Origin: a virus | Length of the DNA: 38,008 bases | Strand: one strand, 5' to 3' | IMG/VR virus record: IMGVR_UViG_3300048672_000439 | Location: 1 to 38,008 of that record | Part shown: positions 29,611 through 37,081 of the stretch, piece by piece | Numbering within the stretch: position 1 is the stretch's first letter | Layout of the letters: every line of letters starts with the position of its first letter | The notes under the pieces: model-generated | The model's input: only the letters and a program-made list of their open reading frames with translations | Database searches by the model: none | What the model was told of the DNA's origin: nothing | Program-made: the position numbers and the translations under genes

Positions 29611-30875
29611 TGAAAACACCAAAGAAAATTGCCGTCGGGTTTGCAGCCGCCTCTATCTTGGTTGGAGGCGGTGCTGTGACTGATGCACAAATCAACCCTT
29701 ACACAGACAAGCAGGCATACCAGGAGCTTTCAATTCGTGCAGACGTTCAACAGGGCGAAAGAGTAGAGATAGCAAAAGACAAGGCGCAGATGGACTTGGT
29801 GGGCTGGAATGATGAGTATCGAATCTCGATAAAGCCGCAGATACCTACCACGCTGCTTGGTGGTGCTGAAAAAGACTTTGTCTCGACCGCCAATCGACCC
29901 TTTCTATCGAAACGAATGGAATATAAAAGCGGTGATGTGACCGCCTTCATTGAGCCCAAAGACGGGACGGAGAATGAGTTTGACATTGACTTCACGCTCG
30001 ATAGCAAACCTGATACCAATATCTTTACTTACAAAATAGACGGGGCAGAGGAGTTTGACTTCTTCTACCAGCCCGAACTCACGGCCGAGGAGATAGCCGA
30101 AGGTGCGTCACGTCCTGACAATGTGGTGGGCAGCTATGCTGTCTATCACAAGACAAAAGCCAATCATCGTGTCGGCTCTACCAACTACGCAACAGGCAAG
30201 GCGTTTCACATCTACCGACCAAAAGCCACTGATGCGAACGGTATTGAAGTGTGGGCTGAACTTTCGTATACGAGCGGTGTGCTGTCTGTCACCGTCCCGC
30301 AGAAGTTTCTTGATGATGCGGTTTATCCTGTGAGGGTTGACCCGACGTTTGGGTATACCACGATTGGTGGTAGTTCGGGTCTATTAGCTGAAGGGGTTTC
30401 CAGAGGTGGAGAAAATTCATCGTCGCCAGCTTCTAACGGCACAGTTGACAGTGTTTCGGTTTATCTTGAAGATAATGGTTCGGGTGGCGATTATTGTGCT
30501 AAAGGTGCGGTATATGACACGTCGGGCAATCGTGCCGCATACCATGACACCAACGAAACTTGTGAGACAGGTACAGACCCACTCTGGATAACTACAACCG
30601 CCGATAACGGTTCAGTTGTCAATTCCACCAGCTACTTTCCATTTGCTAAGACCAGTTTCCAGACTACTTGGAGATGGGATGTTTTGGGAGGCACGGCGAA
30701 ATCTTTTACCAACGCTTATGCGACAGGCTGGCCCTCCACAACAACTTTTACAAATGGTTCAGACCGTAATTATTCCATCTACGCCACCTACACCGCCTCA
30801 AGTGTAGCCGCCTCCTCAACTCGTCTCTTTATAAATTCCTCCGTTAATGTGACCGGGTCAGTTGTAATACCATGA
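29610..30875 (+). CDS. Secreted adhesin-like protein, 421 aa
   Basis: ATG 29610 shares one base with the previous stop; an upstream in-frame ATG at 29592 would overlap more. N-terminus KKIAVGFAAASILVGGGAVTDAQ is a clear signal peptide, likely cut near DAQ. The next ~250 residues (EYRISIKPQIPTTLLGGAE, RMEYKSGDVTAFIEPKDGTE, FDIDFTLDSKPDTNIFTYKI, YPVRVDPTFGYTTIG) form a long beta domain I recall from environmental phage and Patescibacteria surface proteins. The C-terminal part is a beta sandwich with paired cysteines (DYCAKG, ETCETG). Confidence 0.75.
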   Translation: MKTPKKIAVGFAAASILVGGGAVTDAQINPYTDKQAYQELSIRADVQQGERVEIAKDKAQMDLVGWNDEYRISIKPQIPTTLLGGAEKDFVSTANRPFLSKRMEYKSGDVTAFIEPKDGTENEFDIDFTLDSKPDTNIFTYKIDGAEEFDFFYQPELTAEEIAEGASRPDNVVGSYAVYHKTKANHRVGSTNYATGKAFHIYRPKATDANGIEVWAELSYTSGVLSVTVPQKFLDDAVYPVRVDPTFGYTTIGGSSGLLAEGVSRGGENSSSPASNGTVDSVSVYLEDNGSGGDYCAKGAVYDTSGNRAAYHDTNETCETGTDPLWITTTADNGSVVNSTSYFPFAKTSFQTTWRWDVLGGTAKSFTNAYATGWPSTTTFTNGSDRNYSIYATYTASSVAASSTRLFINSSVNVTGSVVIP

Positions 30876-31282
30876 AACAAACTATCATCGCCGCGCTTCT
30901 CGCCTTCGCCGCTATCGCCGTTACAATTGCGACAGGTGTCCAGGACGGTACCCCTGCAAACGCAACCTCTACGGCAGAGCGTATGTTAAAACTTGACGCG
31001 CTGAATAATTCCGTTGAGACTGAAAACTATATCGGAATGGCAGTAGATTTACTGAAAAATGACCAGGAAAATAGCAAGATAAATCTATCAAAATACGCCC
31101 ATATAGAGCCATATACGTTCAATAAGAACGGAGGGTTATTCACAGTTTGGGTTGACGAAACCGACACAGGTGGTCTAAAAGGGTATATAATTAACATCAG
31201 ATTCGATGTCGAGGGTTACTCGTTTTCCCGCGAAATCGTAGGCGGTTTTACTCCTTATGCGACATCAACACCATGGGAATAG
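30872..31282 (+). CDS. Secreted or membrane-anchored small protein, 136 aa
   Basis: Signal-like N-terminus (KQTIIAALLAFAAIAVTIATG) followed by a helical region with STAERMLKLDALNNS and a small beta part (GGLFTVWVDETDTGGLKGYI). No cysteines. ATGA coupling to the previous gene. Family unknown. Likely works with its secreted neighbours. Confidence 0.7.
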   Translation: MKQTIIAALLAFAAIAVTIATGVQDGTPANATSTAERMLKLDALNNSVETENYIGMAVDLLKNDQENSKINLSKYAHIEPYTFNKNGGLFTVWVDETDTGGLKGYIINIRFDVEGYSFSREIVGGFTPYATSTPWE

Positions 31283-31431
31283 AAACTATTATCATCGTCG
31301 GGGTCGCAACTCTTTTAGCTGGTATAACGTGGGCTATCGCAATTTTTATTGTCGCTCGTCACGAATACAACTCGCGGGAGAAGTCTGACGGTTCGCTTGA
31401 AAAGGGTTCTCATATTCACCGCCACCTATGA
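31273..31431 (+). CDS. Small single-span membrane protein, 52 aa
   Basis: ATG 31273 to TGA 31429-31431, overlapping both neighbours. One transmembrane helix (about 5-28, TIIIVGVATLLAGITWAIAIFIV) then a charged tail (RHEYNSREKSDGSLEKGSHI). Size and layout would also fit a holin-like or anchor protein, but it lies in the adhesin block. Function unknown. Confidence 0.65.
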   Translation: MGIETIIIVGVATLLAGITWAIAIFIVARHEYNSREKSDGSLEKGSHIHRHL

Positions 31432-32288
31432 AACGTATTGTCGCCACCATTGTCTCACTCGTTCTGACCTTCCTTCCTTTCGAGGCGTTGGCGACTAATA
31501 CCTATACCACCTCTCTTGCGAAAGCGTCGTCGCAAGAGTTTACAGGTGGGGACATCATTGACGGGCTCTCGGCGTTCACGATAGAACAGTGGGTTAAACC
31601 TGCGAGCGTGAACACGGGTGACTTGATGCACATTACCAGTAAAATGACGAGCACGGCAGGCACCCAAGTATGGCGGCTTGTATTTTCTGATGACGATGCA
31701 AACGGTGTGTGGGACACAATTTACTGGCAGATGCGTCCTTCAGGTGGTGGGACATTTAACTCCTGCAACTCTGCCGCCTCAACGTTCTCAACGGGAACTT
31801 GGTATCACATCTCTGTTACCTGGGACGGGGCTGCGTCTCTCGGTTCACGGTGTAAAATCTACGTCAATGGTTCTCCCGTTACTGTGGCAGCTGACAACAC
31901 GACTGCCACAATGAACGACAGTGCTGTTGCCTTCGAGGTCGGGTACCAGAACGGTGCGCCCGCATCAAGATACTACGATGGACAGATTGACGACATACGT
32001 TCCTGGAACATTGCCCGCACTTCCTCTGATATTTCCACGACGTACAATTGCAAGATTTCCAATACGACGACGGGGTTGACTCACAACTGGCTCTTTGAAA
32101 ACAATGCAACCGACGAGGTATCAGGTGGGGTTACATTGACTGCCGTAAACTCTCCGACCTATCAAAACTCGTCACTGCCGTACACAGATGATTGTGGGGG
32201 CGGGGCAATCGTTGCTGCTACTTCCACGACGTTAAAAGTATTTAATACCACATTAAAAGTAACGAACGGGACGCTTATTATTCATTAA
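31428..32288 (+). CDS. LamG-domain secreted adhesin, 286 aa
   Basis: Signal peptide MKRIVATIVSLVLTFLPFEA with a textbook ALA cleavage site. The mature protein is a LamG/concanavalin-like sandwich: FTIEQWVKP (50-58), WYHISVTWDGAASLGSRCKIYVNGSPV, AVAFEVGYQNG, YYDGQIDDIRSWNIARTSSDI. A Thr/Val-rich repeat tail (TTLKVFNTTLKVTNGTLIIH) follows. Two cysteine pairs may form disulfides outside the cell. LamG domains bind sugars or proteins. A secreted form in a phage late operon suggests either a virion lectin with unusual assembly or a surface display protein. Confidence 0.85.
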   Translation: MKRIVATIVSLVLTFLPFEALATNTYTTSLAKASSQEFTGGDIIDGLSAFTIEQWVKPASVNTGDLMHITSKMTSTAGTQVWRLVFSDDDANGVWDTIYWQMRPSGGGTFNSCNSAASTFSTGTWYHISVTWDGAASLGSRCKIYVNGSPVTVAADNTTATMNDSAVAFEVGYQNGAPASRYYDGQIDDIRSWNIARTSSDISTTYNCKISNTTTGLTHNWLFENNATDEVSGGVTLTAVNSPTYQNSSLPYTDDCGGGAIVAATSTTLKVFNTTLKVTNGTLIIH

Positions 32289-32294
32289 ACGAAG

Positions 32295-32576
32295 ATGAAG
32301 TTTTTACGAAACATCAGAGGCGCAATAACAATCCCAACGCTGGTCGGTGCGGCGGGACTTATCACGTTTCTCCTTACTCCAGTAGTTGCTTTCTACACAT
32401 CGAAGTTACAAACAACGCAAGCGGTGGCAACTGTTGATTCAAAAGTGGAATCTCTCGATACAAGAGAGGCGGCACATTTTGGAGAAGTATTGAGGTCTTT
32501 AGATAGAATCGAAGCTAAATTAGGCACCCGTCCTGAACGGGCAAGTATACCAAATGAACAAACAACAAATCACTGA
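32295..32576 (+). CDS. Membrane protein with coiled-coil tail, 93 aa
   Basis: One hydrophobic segment (about 12-34, TIPTLVGAAGLITFLLTPVVAFY) then a coiled coil (VDSKVESLDTREAAHFGEVLRSLDRIEAKL). This resembles haemolysin-XhlA-like or spanin-like membrane proteins and could belong to the lysis set, although it lies 3.5 kb before the endolysin. Ends 22 nt inside the next gene. Confidence 0.6.
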   Translation: MKFLRNIRGAITIPTLVGAAGLITFLLTPVVAFYTSKLQTTQAVATVDSKVESLDTREAAHFGEVLRSLDRIEAKLGTRPERASIPNEQTTNH

Positions 32577-33681
32577 TTTGATTCGTTCAAGCAACCATTT
32601 ATCACACGCTGAATTAGCACAACTGACGGGCATGAGTATCGGAGCGATAGAGCACCGCCGGAGGAGAATGGGGATTCGTAATCTGACTATAAATAACAAC
32701 CTCGGTCCCGCAACCCAACCACTACAGTTTCTTGCAAAAGGCAGAACAAGGCAGGAAATCATAGCGACGTATGGGTCTGATTCGTGTCTTGCAAAAGAAT
32801 ACGAAGGGTATCACCTATTTGAACAGAAAAACCGTTTCAATGAATCGGTTTTTATTTTGCTCCCTGAAATCAAACAGGAATGGAAGCTACAGAAGCGCGA
32901 CCACGCAGTATACAGCGCACCAAAGACCGATGGTCCCTACATCATGGCGCAGCTGCCGAAGTTCAAAGGACAGATACTCATAGCCCCGCTCTTTGACATT
33001 CACTATGGGCACTCCGCACACCGCCACGACAAGTTTCTTTCCTACATTCGCTGGATAGAGGAGACACCGAACGTCTACTGTATATGGGGCGGGGACATGA
33101 TGGAGAACGCCCTGGACGACGGTAGGGGCATGTCGTATGACCAGGTAGCCAATCCGCACACGCAACTCGACGACATGACTGCGATTCTCGCACGGGTGGC
33201 GCACAAGACATTGGGAGCAACGACCGGGAACCACGAATGGCGTAGTTACAAAAAGACAGGCATTGACATCATGCAACTTCTCTGCGAACGCCTACAGGTT
33301 CCTTACTTCGACGGACCCTTTGTCATGTCGGTTCTCGCCAACTCCCATATATGGAACTTCCATGTTCAGCACGGATTCGGGAACGCCCAGACGAAAGGGG
33401 GGAAAATGAACATGGCATCGCGCCCGCAGAAGTTTACCTCTGACATTCATTTCTTCTTGTCCGGGCATGTCCATGACCTCGTTGTACAGCCTGAAACGTC
33501 GCTCTCAATTGATTATATGCACGCTAGACTGACTGAAATCACTCAATATACGGTGGTATGTCCACCTTTCCTAGGGTACTGGAATACATACGCATATCGT
33601 GCAGGCTACCCGCCACCCGCGCACGGAGGCGTTTCTATCGAATTAGACGCTAATGGCGATTACCGCGCCCGACTCACATGA
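32554..33681 (+). CDS. Calcineurin-like metallophosphoesterase with N-terminal HTH, 375 aa
   Basis: Residues 1-45 (QITDLIRSSNHLSHAELAQLTGMSIGAIEHRRRRMGI) are a helix-turn-helix. The catalytic domain from ~140 has all metal motifs: FDIHYGH (Asp148, His150), WGGDMMENA (Asp181), TGNHEWR (Asn226, His227), VQHGFG (His273) and SGHVHD (His305, His307). Such phage enzymes may be nucleases or phosphatases. The fused DNA-binding domain points to nucleic acid as substrate or to autoregulation. Its place in the late region between adhesins and lysis genes is unusual. Confidence 0.85.
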   Translation: MNKQQITDLIRSSNHLSHAELAQLTGMSIGAIEHRRRRMGIRNLTINNNLGPATQPLQFLAKGRTRQEIIATYGSDSCLAKEYEGYHLFEQKNRFNESVFILLPEIKQEWKLQKRDHAVYSAPKTDGPYIMAQLPKFKGQILIAPLFDIHYGHSAHRHDKFLSYIRWIEETPNVYCIWGGDMMENALDDGRGMSYDQVANPHTQLDDMTAILARVAHKTLGATTGNHEWRSYKKTGIDIMQLLCERLQVPYFDGPFVMSVLANSHIWNFHVQHGFGNAQTKGGKMNMASRPQKFTSDIHFFLSGHVHDLVVQPETSLSIDYMHARLTEITQYTVVCPPFLGYWNTYAYRAGYPPPAHGGVSIELDANGDYRARLT

Positions 33682-34010
33682 CACAGGGACTGACACAGGA
33701 ACAATTCTTTTCTGCACTGGAACAAATATACGCCCGGAACGTATCAATTAGCAGAATGAAAAATGCCGACTACGCGAGTGGCGCTGACCCATTTCAGAAC
33801 TTCCGTGTGTGTGATGCCATGACTGGCGGTGCCATATCTGTTGAAATGGGCATCTTCGTCCGATTGTGTGACAAATTCCAACGCGCTGCAAACTTACTCC
33901 AACGAAACGCGAAGGTTTCAGACGAGAGCATCCAAGACACGCTTGCGGATTTGTGTAATTACTCCGCAATTCTATCTATCTATTTATCAGAGCAGCGTAA
34001 AGTGGTATAA
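33678..34010 (+). CDS. Nmad1/DUF1599-like protein, 110 aa
   Basis: SRMKNADYASGADPFQNFRVCDAMTGGAISVEMGIFVRLCDKFQRAANLL and DESIQDTLADLCNYSAIL match the all-helical nucleotide-modification-associated (Nmad1, DUF1599) family as I recall it. The KNxDYA..xDPF.NF start, the RxxDK and the DTLxDLxNY end are its hallmarks, related to MazG-type NTP pyrophosphatases. Probable role is nucleotide handling or protection of modified DNA. Coupled to the metallophosphoesterase by ATGA. Confidence 0.75.
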   Translation: MTQGLTQEQFFSALEQIYARNVSISRMKNADYASGADPFQNFRVCDAMTGGAISVEMGIFVRLCDKFQRAANLLQRNAKVSDESIQDTLADLCNYSAILSIYLSEQRKVV

Positions 34011-34011
34011 T

Positions 34012-34116
34012 ATGAGCTACCGATGCGACGAGTGCGGGGCAAAGACGGGACAAGTGTATCGTGTTGGAGAGGAATGGTTATGCGAGGACTGTTACTTAAA
34101 CACTGAAGATGAATAG
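34012..34116 (+). CDS. Tiny zinc-ribbon protein, 34 aa
   Basis: ATG 34012 to TAG 34114-34116. YRCDECGAKTG and WLCEDCYLN give two CxxC knuckles 17 residues apart, so it is one complete zinc ribbon. The ATG is immediately after a TATAAT (34006-34011), which may serve the downstream peptidase gene. Its end overlaps ATG 34109 by 8 nt. Function unknown. Confidence 0.65.
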   Translation: MSYRCDECGAKTGQVYRVGEEWLCEDCYLNTEDE

Positions 34117-34927
34117 AGGACTTGACCTATCACATCGTTTTGATGCACGGAAACCGGAAGACTGGATTTTCGGTGCTGCTCTCCCAACTGACACATTACA
34201 AGAGAACGGGTCGTGGGTAATGTTCCTTCCTGAATATGAAATACAGCACCCGTACAGTTACGAAGTAAGCGCGTGTGCATCATTCGGAAGTCTGAATTGT
34301 ATCGAAACACTTATCTTTCAACAGTATGGAATCAAAGAAAATTGGAGTGACAGGTTTCTTGCTGCGGCCTCTGGGACGACTTCTTCGGGCAACAGCCCCC
34401 AGACTGTGTGTGAAACAATACGCAAGGTTGGCCTCGTCCTTGAAAGCGCATATCCATATACTCCTGATATTGATACATTCGAGAAGTATTACGGACCCAT
34501 ACCACCGAAGCTCTACGAGGTCGCGCGAGAATTTCTAGCGAAGTACGACTTCAAACACGAATACGTCACGCCGACAAAAGAGGCGATACTGGCTGCTCTG
34601 AAAACTTCTCCCTTGGGTATGTCAGTGTACGCGTGGAACAAACAGGGAGACAGGTATGTATCACTCCCCGATGCAGATAATCACTGGGTAATGTTGGTGG
34701 AAGCGAACGACGACCACATGCTTATCTTCGATACCTACGACGACGATGGTTCACTCTTAAAGAAAGTTGCGTGGTTCACACCTGCGATTGTGAAGCGTTA
34801 CTATGTCAAAAAAAAAGTCTACACCATCGAAAAAGGAAACTGGCTCACTGATTTAATGGCTCGGTGTGGCCGTTTTATCGCCGACCTGTGGACAACTGCC
34901 TTTAACAAAATCGTGAGAGGTATATAA
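34109..34927 (+). CDS. Papain-like (C1-type) cysteine peptidase, 272 aa
   Basis: EVSACASFGSLNCIETL (52-68) contains the catalytic Cys56 in a papain-type context. SAYPYTPDI is the usual following turn, and DADNHWVMLVEAN (188-200) supplies His192. The third catalytic residue, normally Asn in a NSWG-like motif, falls at MLIFDTYDDDG, where Asp208 stands in its place. No signal peptide or propeptide. It could act on host proteins, on virion proteins or on cell-wall peptides. The fold is clear, while activity is uncertain because of the Asn to Asp change. Confidence 0.75.
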   Translation: MNRGLDLSHRFDARKPEDWIFGAALPTDTLQENGSWVMFLPEYEIQHPYSYEVSACASFGSLNCIETLIFQQYGIKENWSDRFLAAASGTTSSGNSPQTVCETIRKVGLVLESAYPYTPDIDTFEKYYGPIPPKLYEVAREFLAKYDFKHEYVTPTKEAILAALKTSPLGMSVYAWNKQGDRYVSLPDADNHWVMLVEANDDHMLIFDTYDDDGSLLKKVAWFTPAIVKRYYVKKKVYTIEKGNWLTDLMARCGRFIADLWTTAFNKIVRGI

Positions 34928-34938
34928 TTACCACGAAG

Positions 34939-35373
34939 ATGAGAAGCGGTGAATCTTTTGTTTTCAAAGGTCAGAACAACGCTGCGGGCGCGGCGGCACT
35001 TGAAAAAATGAAAGTGTACTTTATCAAAGAGGTCGGTGACCTGCATATCGCAAAGATATTTAAGTGTCACCACACTACGGTACGATACTGGCGTGCGAAG
35101 TTTGGGTTTCCGTCATCATCAAAGATTCTCAAAGAAAAACGAAAGCAGATTAAAAAAGCAAAAGAAGCTCTTGAACTTGCGAACCTCATGCCAGCCAAAC
35201 TAAACAAAACTGACAAGCCGGTTGACTATTGTACAGCCCCGTCACACCGCGCCCCGACCTGCTATAAGGATTTTCTTAAAATAGCCAGTGCAAAGGCTCC
35301 TGAAATGTGGAAGCCATTTTATCAGAGAAGGATACAAAGCCATATCCACGACTTAAAAGAAACTTTTGTATGA
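34939..35373 (+). CDS. Helix-turn-helix protein before endolysin, 144 aa
   Basis: After AALEKMKVYFIKEV, the segment GDLHIAKIFKCHHTTVRYWRAKFGF (about 37-61) is a helix-turn-helix of the resolvase/invertase or sigma-like type. A basic coiled helix (KEKRKQIKKAKEALEL) and a C-terminal part without known domain (CTAPSHRAPTCYKDFLKIA) follow. It could be a late regulator, for example of the conserved late box. Stop overlaps the endolysin ATG (35370). A TATAAT lies at 34923-34928, inside the end of the previous gene. Confidence 0.65.
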   Translation: MRSGESFVFKGQNNAAGAAALEKMKVYFIKEVGDLHIAKIFKCHHTTVRYWRAKFGFPSSSKILKEKRKQIKKAKEALELANLMPAKLNKTDKPVDYCTAPSHRAPTCYKDFLKIASAKAPEMWKPFYQRRIQSHIHDLKETFV

Positions 35374-36005
35374 GTACACTACGTTTTATTTGTCCGCATC
35401 ATGCAGGCCCTATAGGTTCCGACCCCTATAGCTCATCACAGGGACTCCTCCTCTCACAGATTGACTCCGCTCACGCCGCCCGTGATTTTGATAAATCGTC
35501 AATGGGGTACTTCGTCGGATATAACTTCGTTATCCCGCCCAATGGAAAGCCAGTCCAATGCCGCGCACTCGGTTCCATTACTTGCGCTCAAAAGGGGCAC
35601 AACGGGGATACTGTCTCAATTTGTACACTGGGGAACTTCACAACGAAACCAAACGGACTCCCCGTTGATATAATGACGCAATCTCAACGTATGGAGTTTG
35701 TGCAGTTGTGTATGAATCTCATGCACGGTCAGACCGCCCAGTACGAGGTTGTACCGGGCACACAGTTTGATTTCAACCTGTCCCGCATCCTCCCACACCG
35801 TGTTCTCCAGCCGAATCATACTGACTGTTATGGAAACTACTACTCTGATAGCTGGGCCCGCGACCTTATCGCTGTCCGTATGACCGACGAGCTGGGAATC
35901 CTCAAGGCTGCACTCTTGACCCTCCTTGAGCGTGTTAAAATACTACTAGCTCCCCGGTCGGTGGGAGGTTCCGATTATTCTTGTGATGGACATCTCGAAA
36001 TATGA
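35370..36005 (+). CDS. N-acetylmuramoyl-L-alanine amidase endolysin, 211 aa
   Basis: I use ATG 35370 because it overlaps the previous stop and begins the domain directly. RFICPHHAGP supplies the first zinc ligand (His10 or His11), and ILPHRVLQPNHTDCYGNYY the other two (His143, Cys153). FVGYNFVIPPNGKPVQCR and GDTVSICTLGNF are the conserved strands of the amidase-2/PGRP fold. It cuts the bond between muramic acid and the stem peptide. The C-terminal ~45 residues may form a helix for wall or membrane contact. No signal peptide, so it needs the downstream holin. Overlaps holin by 4 nt. Confidence 0.85.
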   Translation: MSTLRFICPHHAGPIGSDPYSSSQGLLLSQIDSAHAARDFDKSSMGYFVGYNFVIPPNGKPVQCRALGSITCAQKGHNGDTVSICTLGNFTTKPNGLPVDIMTQSQRMEFVQLCMNLMHGQTAQYEVVPGTQFDFNLSRILPHRVLQPNHTDCYGNYYSDSWARDLIAVRMTDELGILKAALLTLLERVKILLAPRSVGGSDYSCDGHLEI

Positions 36006-36196
36006 ACGTATCAACCACAATTTTAGCAGTCGCGGTGCAGATTTTAGCTGTTGCACTTCCCAAAATGGGCATCGTCGTCGGTTCTGAAGCTCTCACGACG
36101 ACCGTCTCGACTCTTGCAGTAGTTGTATCAGGTTTGTGGATTTGGTGGAGGCGCTACCAGACTGGTGACGTTTCTCCCCTCGGTTTCCGTAAGTAG
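36002..36196 (+). CDS. Holin candidate, 64 aa
   Basis: Two hydrophobic segments (about 5-22 and 28-49: ILAVAVQILAVALPKMGIVV and TTTVSTLAVVVSGLWIWW) and a charged tail (RRYQTGDVSPLGFRK). Small size, double span and ATGA coupling to the endolysin fit a class II holin. Confidence 0.75.
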   Translation: MNVSTTILAVAVQILAVALPKMGIVVGSEALTTTVSTLAVVVSGLWIWWRRYQTGDVSPLGFRK

Positions 36197-36216
36197 TCCT
36201 TTGTCATCTTCCCCGT

Positions 36217-36497
36217 CGCGTACCACTCGCCTGTTTGAAGGTGAGGGCGGCAAACATTTATATATGCGCAAACCTCTATCGGCGGCAGGTTAGTGGTATG
36301 CGGTGGGGAAGGTGCTTTCCGGCTCGCTCTGAACAGAGCGAAAAGACTCACAACGAAGTTACGCTAACTTCGACGAGATTGGCCCGTCATGGCGGGCCGG
36401 AGAGTAGTTCTTTGAAAATTGGTGGTGAGTTGGGGGCTGATAAGAGCCGGACTACAACGATGCTTTTATTTAGGCGGGTGTTCCGGCTGTGTTGTAG
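36217..36497 (+). ncRNA. Second structured RNA region with predicted pseudoknot
   Basis: The 372-nt gap 36197-36568 has no gene but strong structure. An 11-bp helix (36217-36227/36292-36302) closes a three-way junction with hairpins 36232-36237/36251-36256 and 36271-36275/36287-36291. Three hairpins follow: 36325-36340 (CGCTCT/AGAGCG), 36354-36372 (8 bp) and 36381-36398 (GGCCCG/CGGGCC). Then AGCCGGA (36445-36451) pairs with TCCGGCT (36482-36488) while CTACAAC (36452-36458) pairs with GTTGTAG (36491-36497), an H-type pseudoknot. Whether it is a separate RNA, a 3' UTR or a leader for 36569 is unknown. Confidence 0.7.
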
Positions 36498-36568
36498 CAG
36501 GACCGACACCGAAAGCCTAAACTGTTTTGTCAGTTGCCCCATTTCACCATCAACAAAAAGGAGAAGGT

Positions 36569-36787
36569 ATGCGCTGTCCGGTACATGTGTACTACACAGC
36601 GAGCCACATGCCGCTGTGGGAGTGTTTCTATTGTAACCTCATATGGGAAAGGAGTTGTTATGAAGCAAAGGTTCGTTCTATCCACTGGAATCGACAGGTG
36701 GAGCGACACCGCTCCCACCCTGAAGAAACAGGTCAAAGTTTTAAGAATCGTGCGTCCCAGACCGCCTGGTATGCCCCTCTATTCTAA
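36569..36787 (+). CDS. Small Cys/His protein, 72 aa
   Basis: ATG 36569 has a good ribosome site (AAAGGAG 36557-36563). MRCPVHVYYTASHMPLWECF then YCNLIWERSC gives CPVH and CFYC pairs, a likely zinc site. Its last 128 nt overlap the next gene in another frame, so only the first ~35 residues are free of a second constraint. The tail (RQVERHRSHPEETGQSFKNR) may be translated by default. The N-terminal part is probably real, but the overlap lowers confidence. Confidence 0.55.
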   Translation: MRCPVHVYYTASHMPLWECFYCNLIWERSCYEAKVRSIHWNRQVERHRSHPEETGQSFKNRASQTAWYAPLF

Positions 36788-36884
36788 ATCGGTCATTCTC
36801 AACAATGAGCCGCCCAATCGTGCGTTCGAGATTGCCTGTCACCACATCGGAGATAAGTGGGTATACGTCGGGAGGTGTGTATGA
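36660..36884 (+). CDS. Small basic early protein, 74 aa
   Basis: ATG 36660 follows AAAGGAG (36648-36654) with a 5-nt gap, a strong start; an upstream in-frame ATG at 36534 has no such site. MKQRFVLSTGIDRWSDTAPT and VKVLRIVRPRPPGMP are basic; the end is RAFEIACHHIGDKWVYVGRCV. Stop overlaps the next ATG. Family not recognised. Confidence 0.65.
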   Translation: MKQRFVLSTGIDRWSDTAPTLKKQVKVLRIVRPRPPGMPLYSKSVILNNEPPNRAFEIACHHIGDKWVYVGRCV

Positions 36885-37081
36885 AACAACGCCTCCACCA
36901 GTATCTACTCACCTGTGACCGCTGTGACAAGAAGACGATTGTTCTTCACACATTTGATAGACCATATCCTGAAGGGTGGATTGAGATTAACAATCTTGAT
37001 TCCCCCGAAGAACCGTTTGACTACTGCCCGGTGTGCGCGGTAAAATTGAAAGGAGGTGAATCAGATGAAGAAGCAGCCTAA
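36881..37081 (+). CDS. Zinc-ribbon protein, 66 aa
   Basis: ATG 36881 overlaps the previous TGA and follows GGGAGG. TCDRCDKKTIV and YCPVCAVKLKGG are two CxxC knuckles 37 residues apart, the usual treble-clef or ribbon spacing. Short, acidic end (GGESDEEAA). The next gene's ribosome site and ATG lie inside its last codons. Likely a small protein- or nucleic-acid-binding factor. Confidence 0.7.
   Translation: MKQRLHQYLLTCDRCDKKTIVLHTFDRPYPEGWIEINNLDSPEEPFDYCPVCAVKLKGGESDEEAA

Noticed and set aside
33982-34011. TATAAT at 34006-34011 as a late promoter
   Set aside because: The late box is absent 30 bases upstream and the element touches the ATG at 34012. It may still serve the peptidase gene but support is too weak for a separate entry.
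36534-36884. 116-residue reading of the gene at 36660 from an ATG at 36534
   Set aside because: The upstream ATG has no ribosome site and would overlap the well-marked start at 36569; AAAGGAG before 36660 is decisive.
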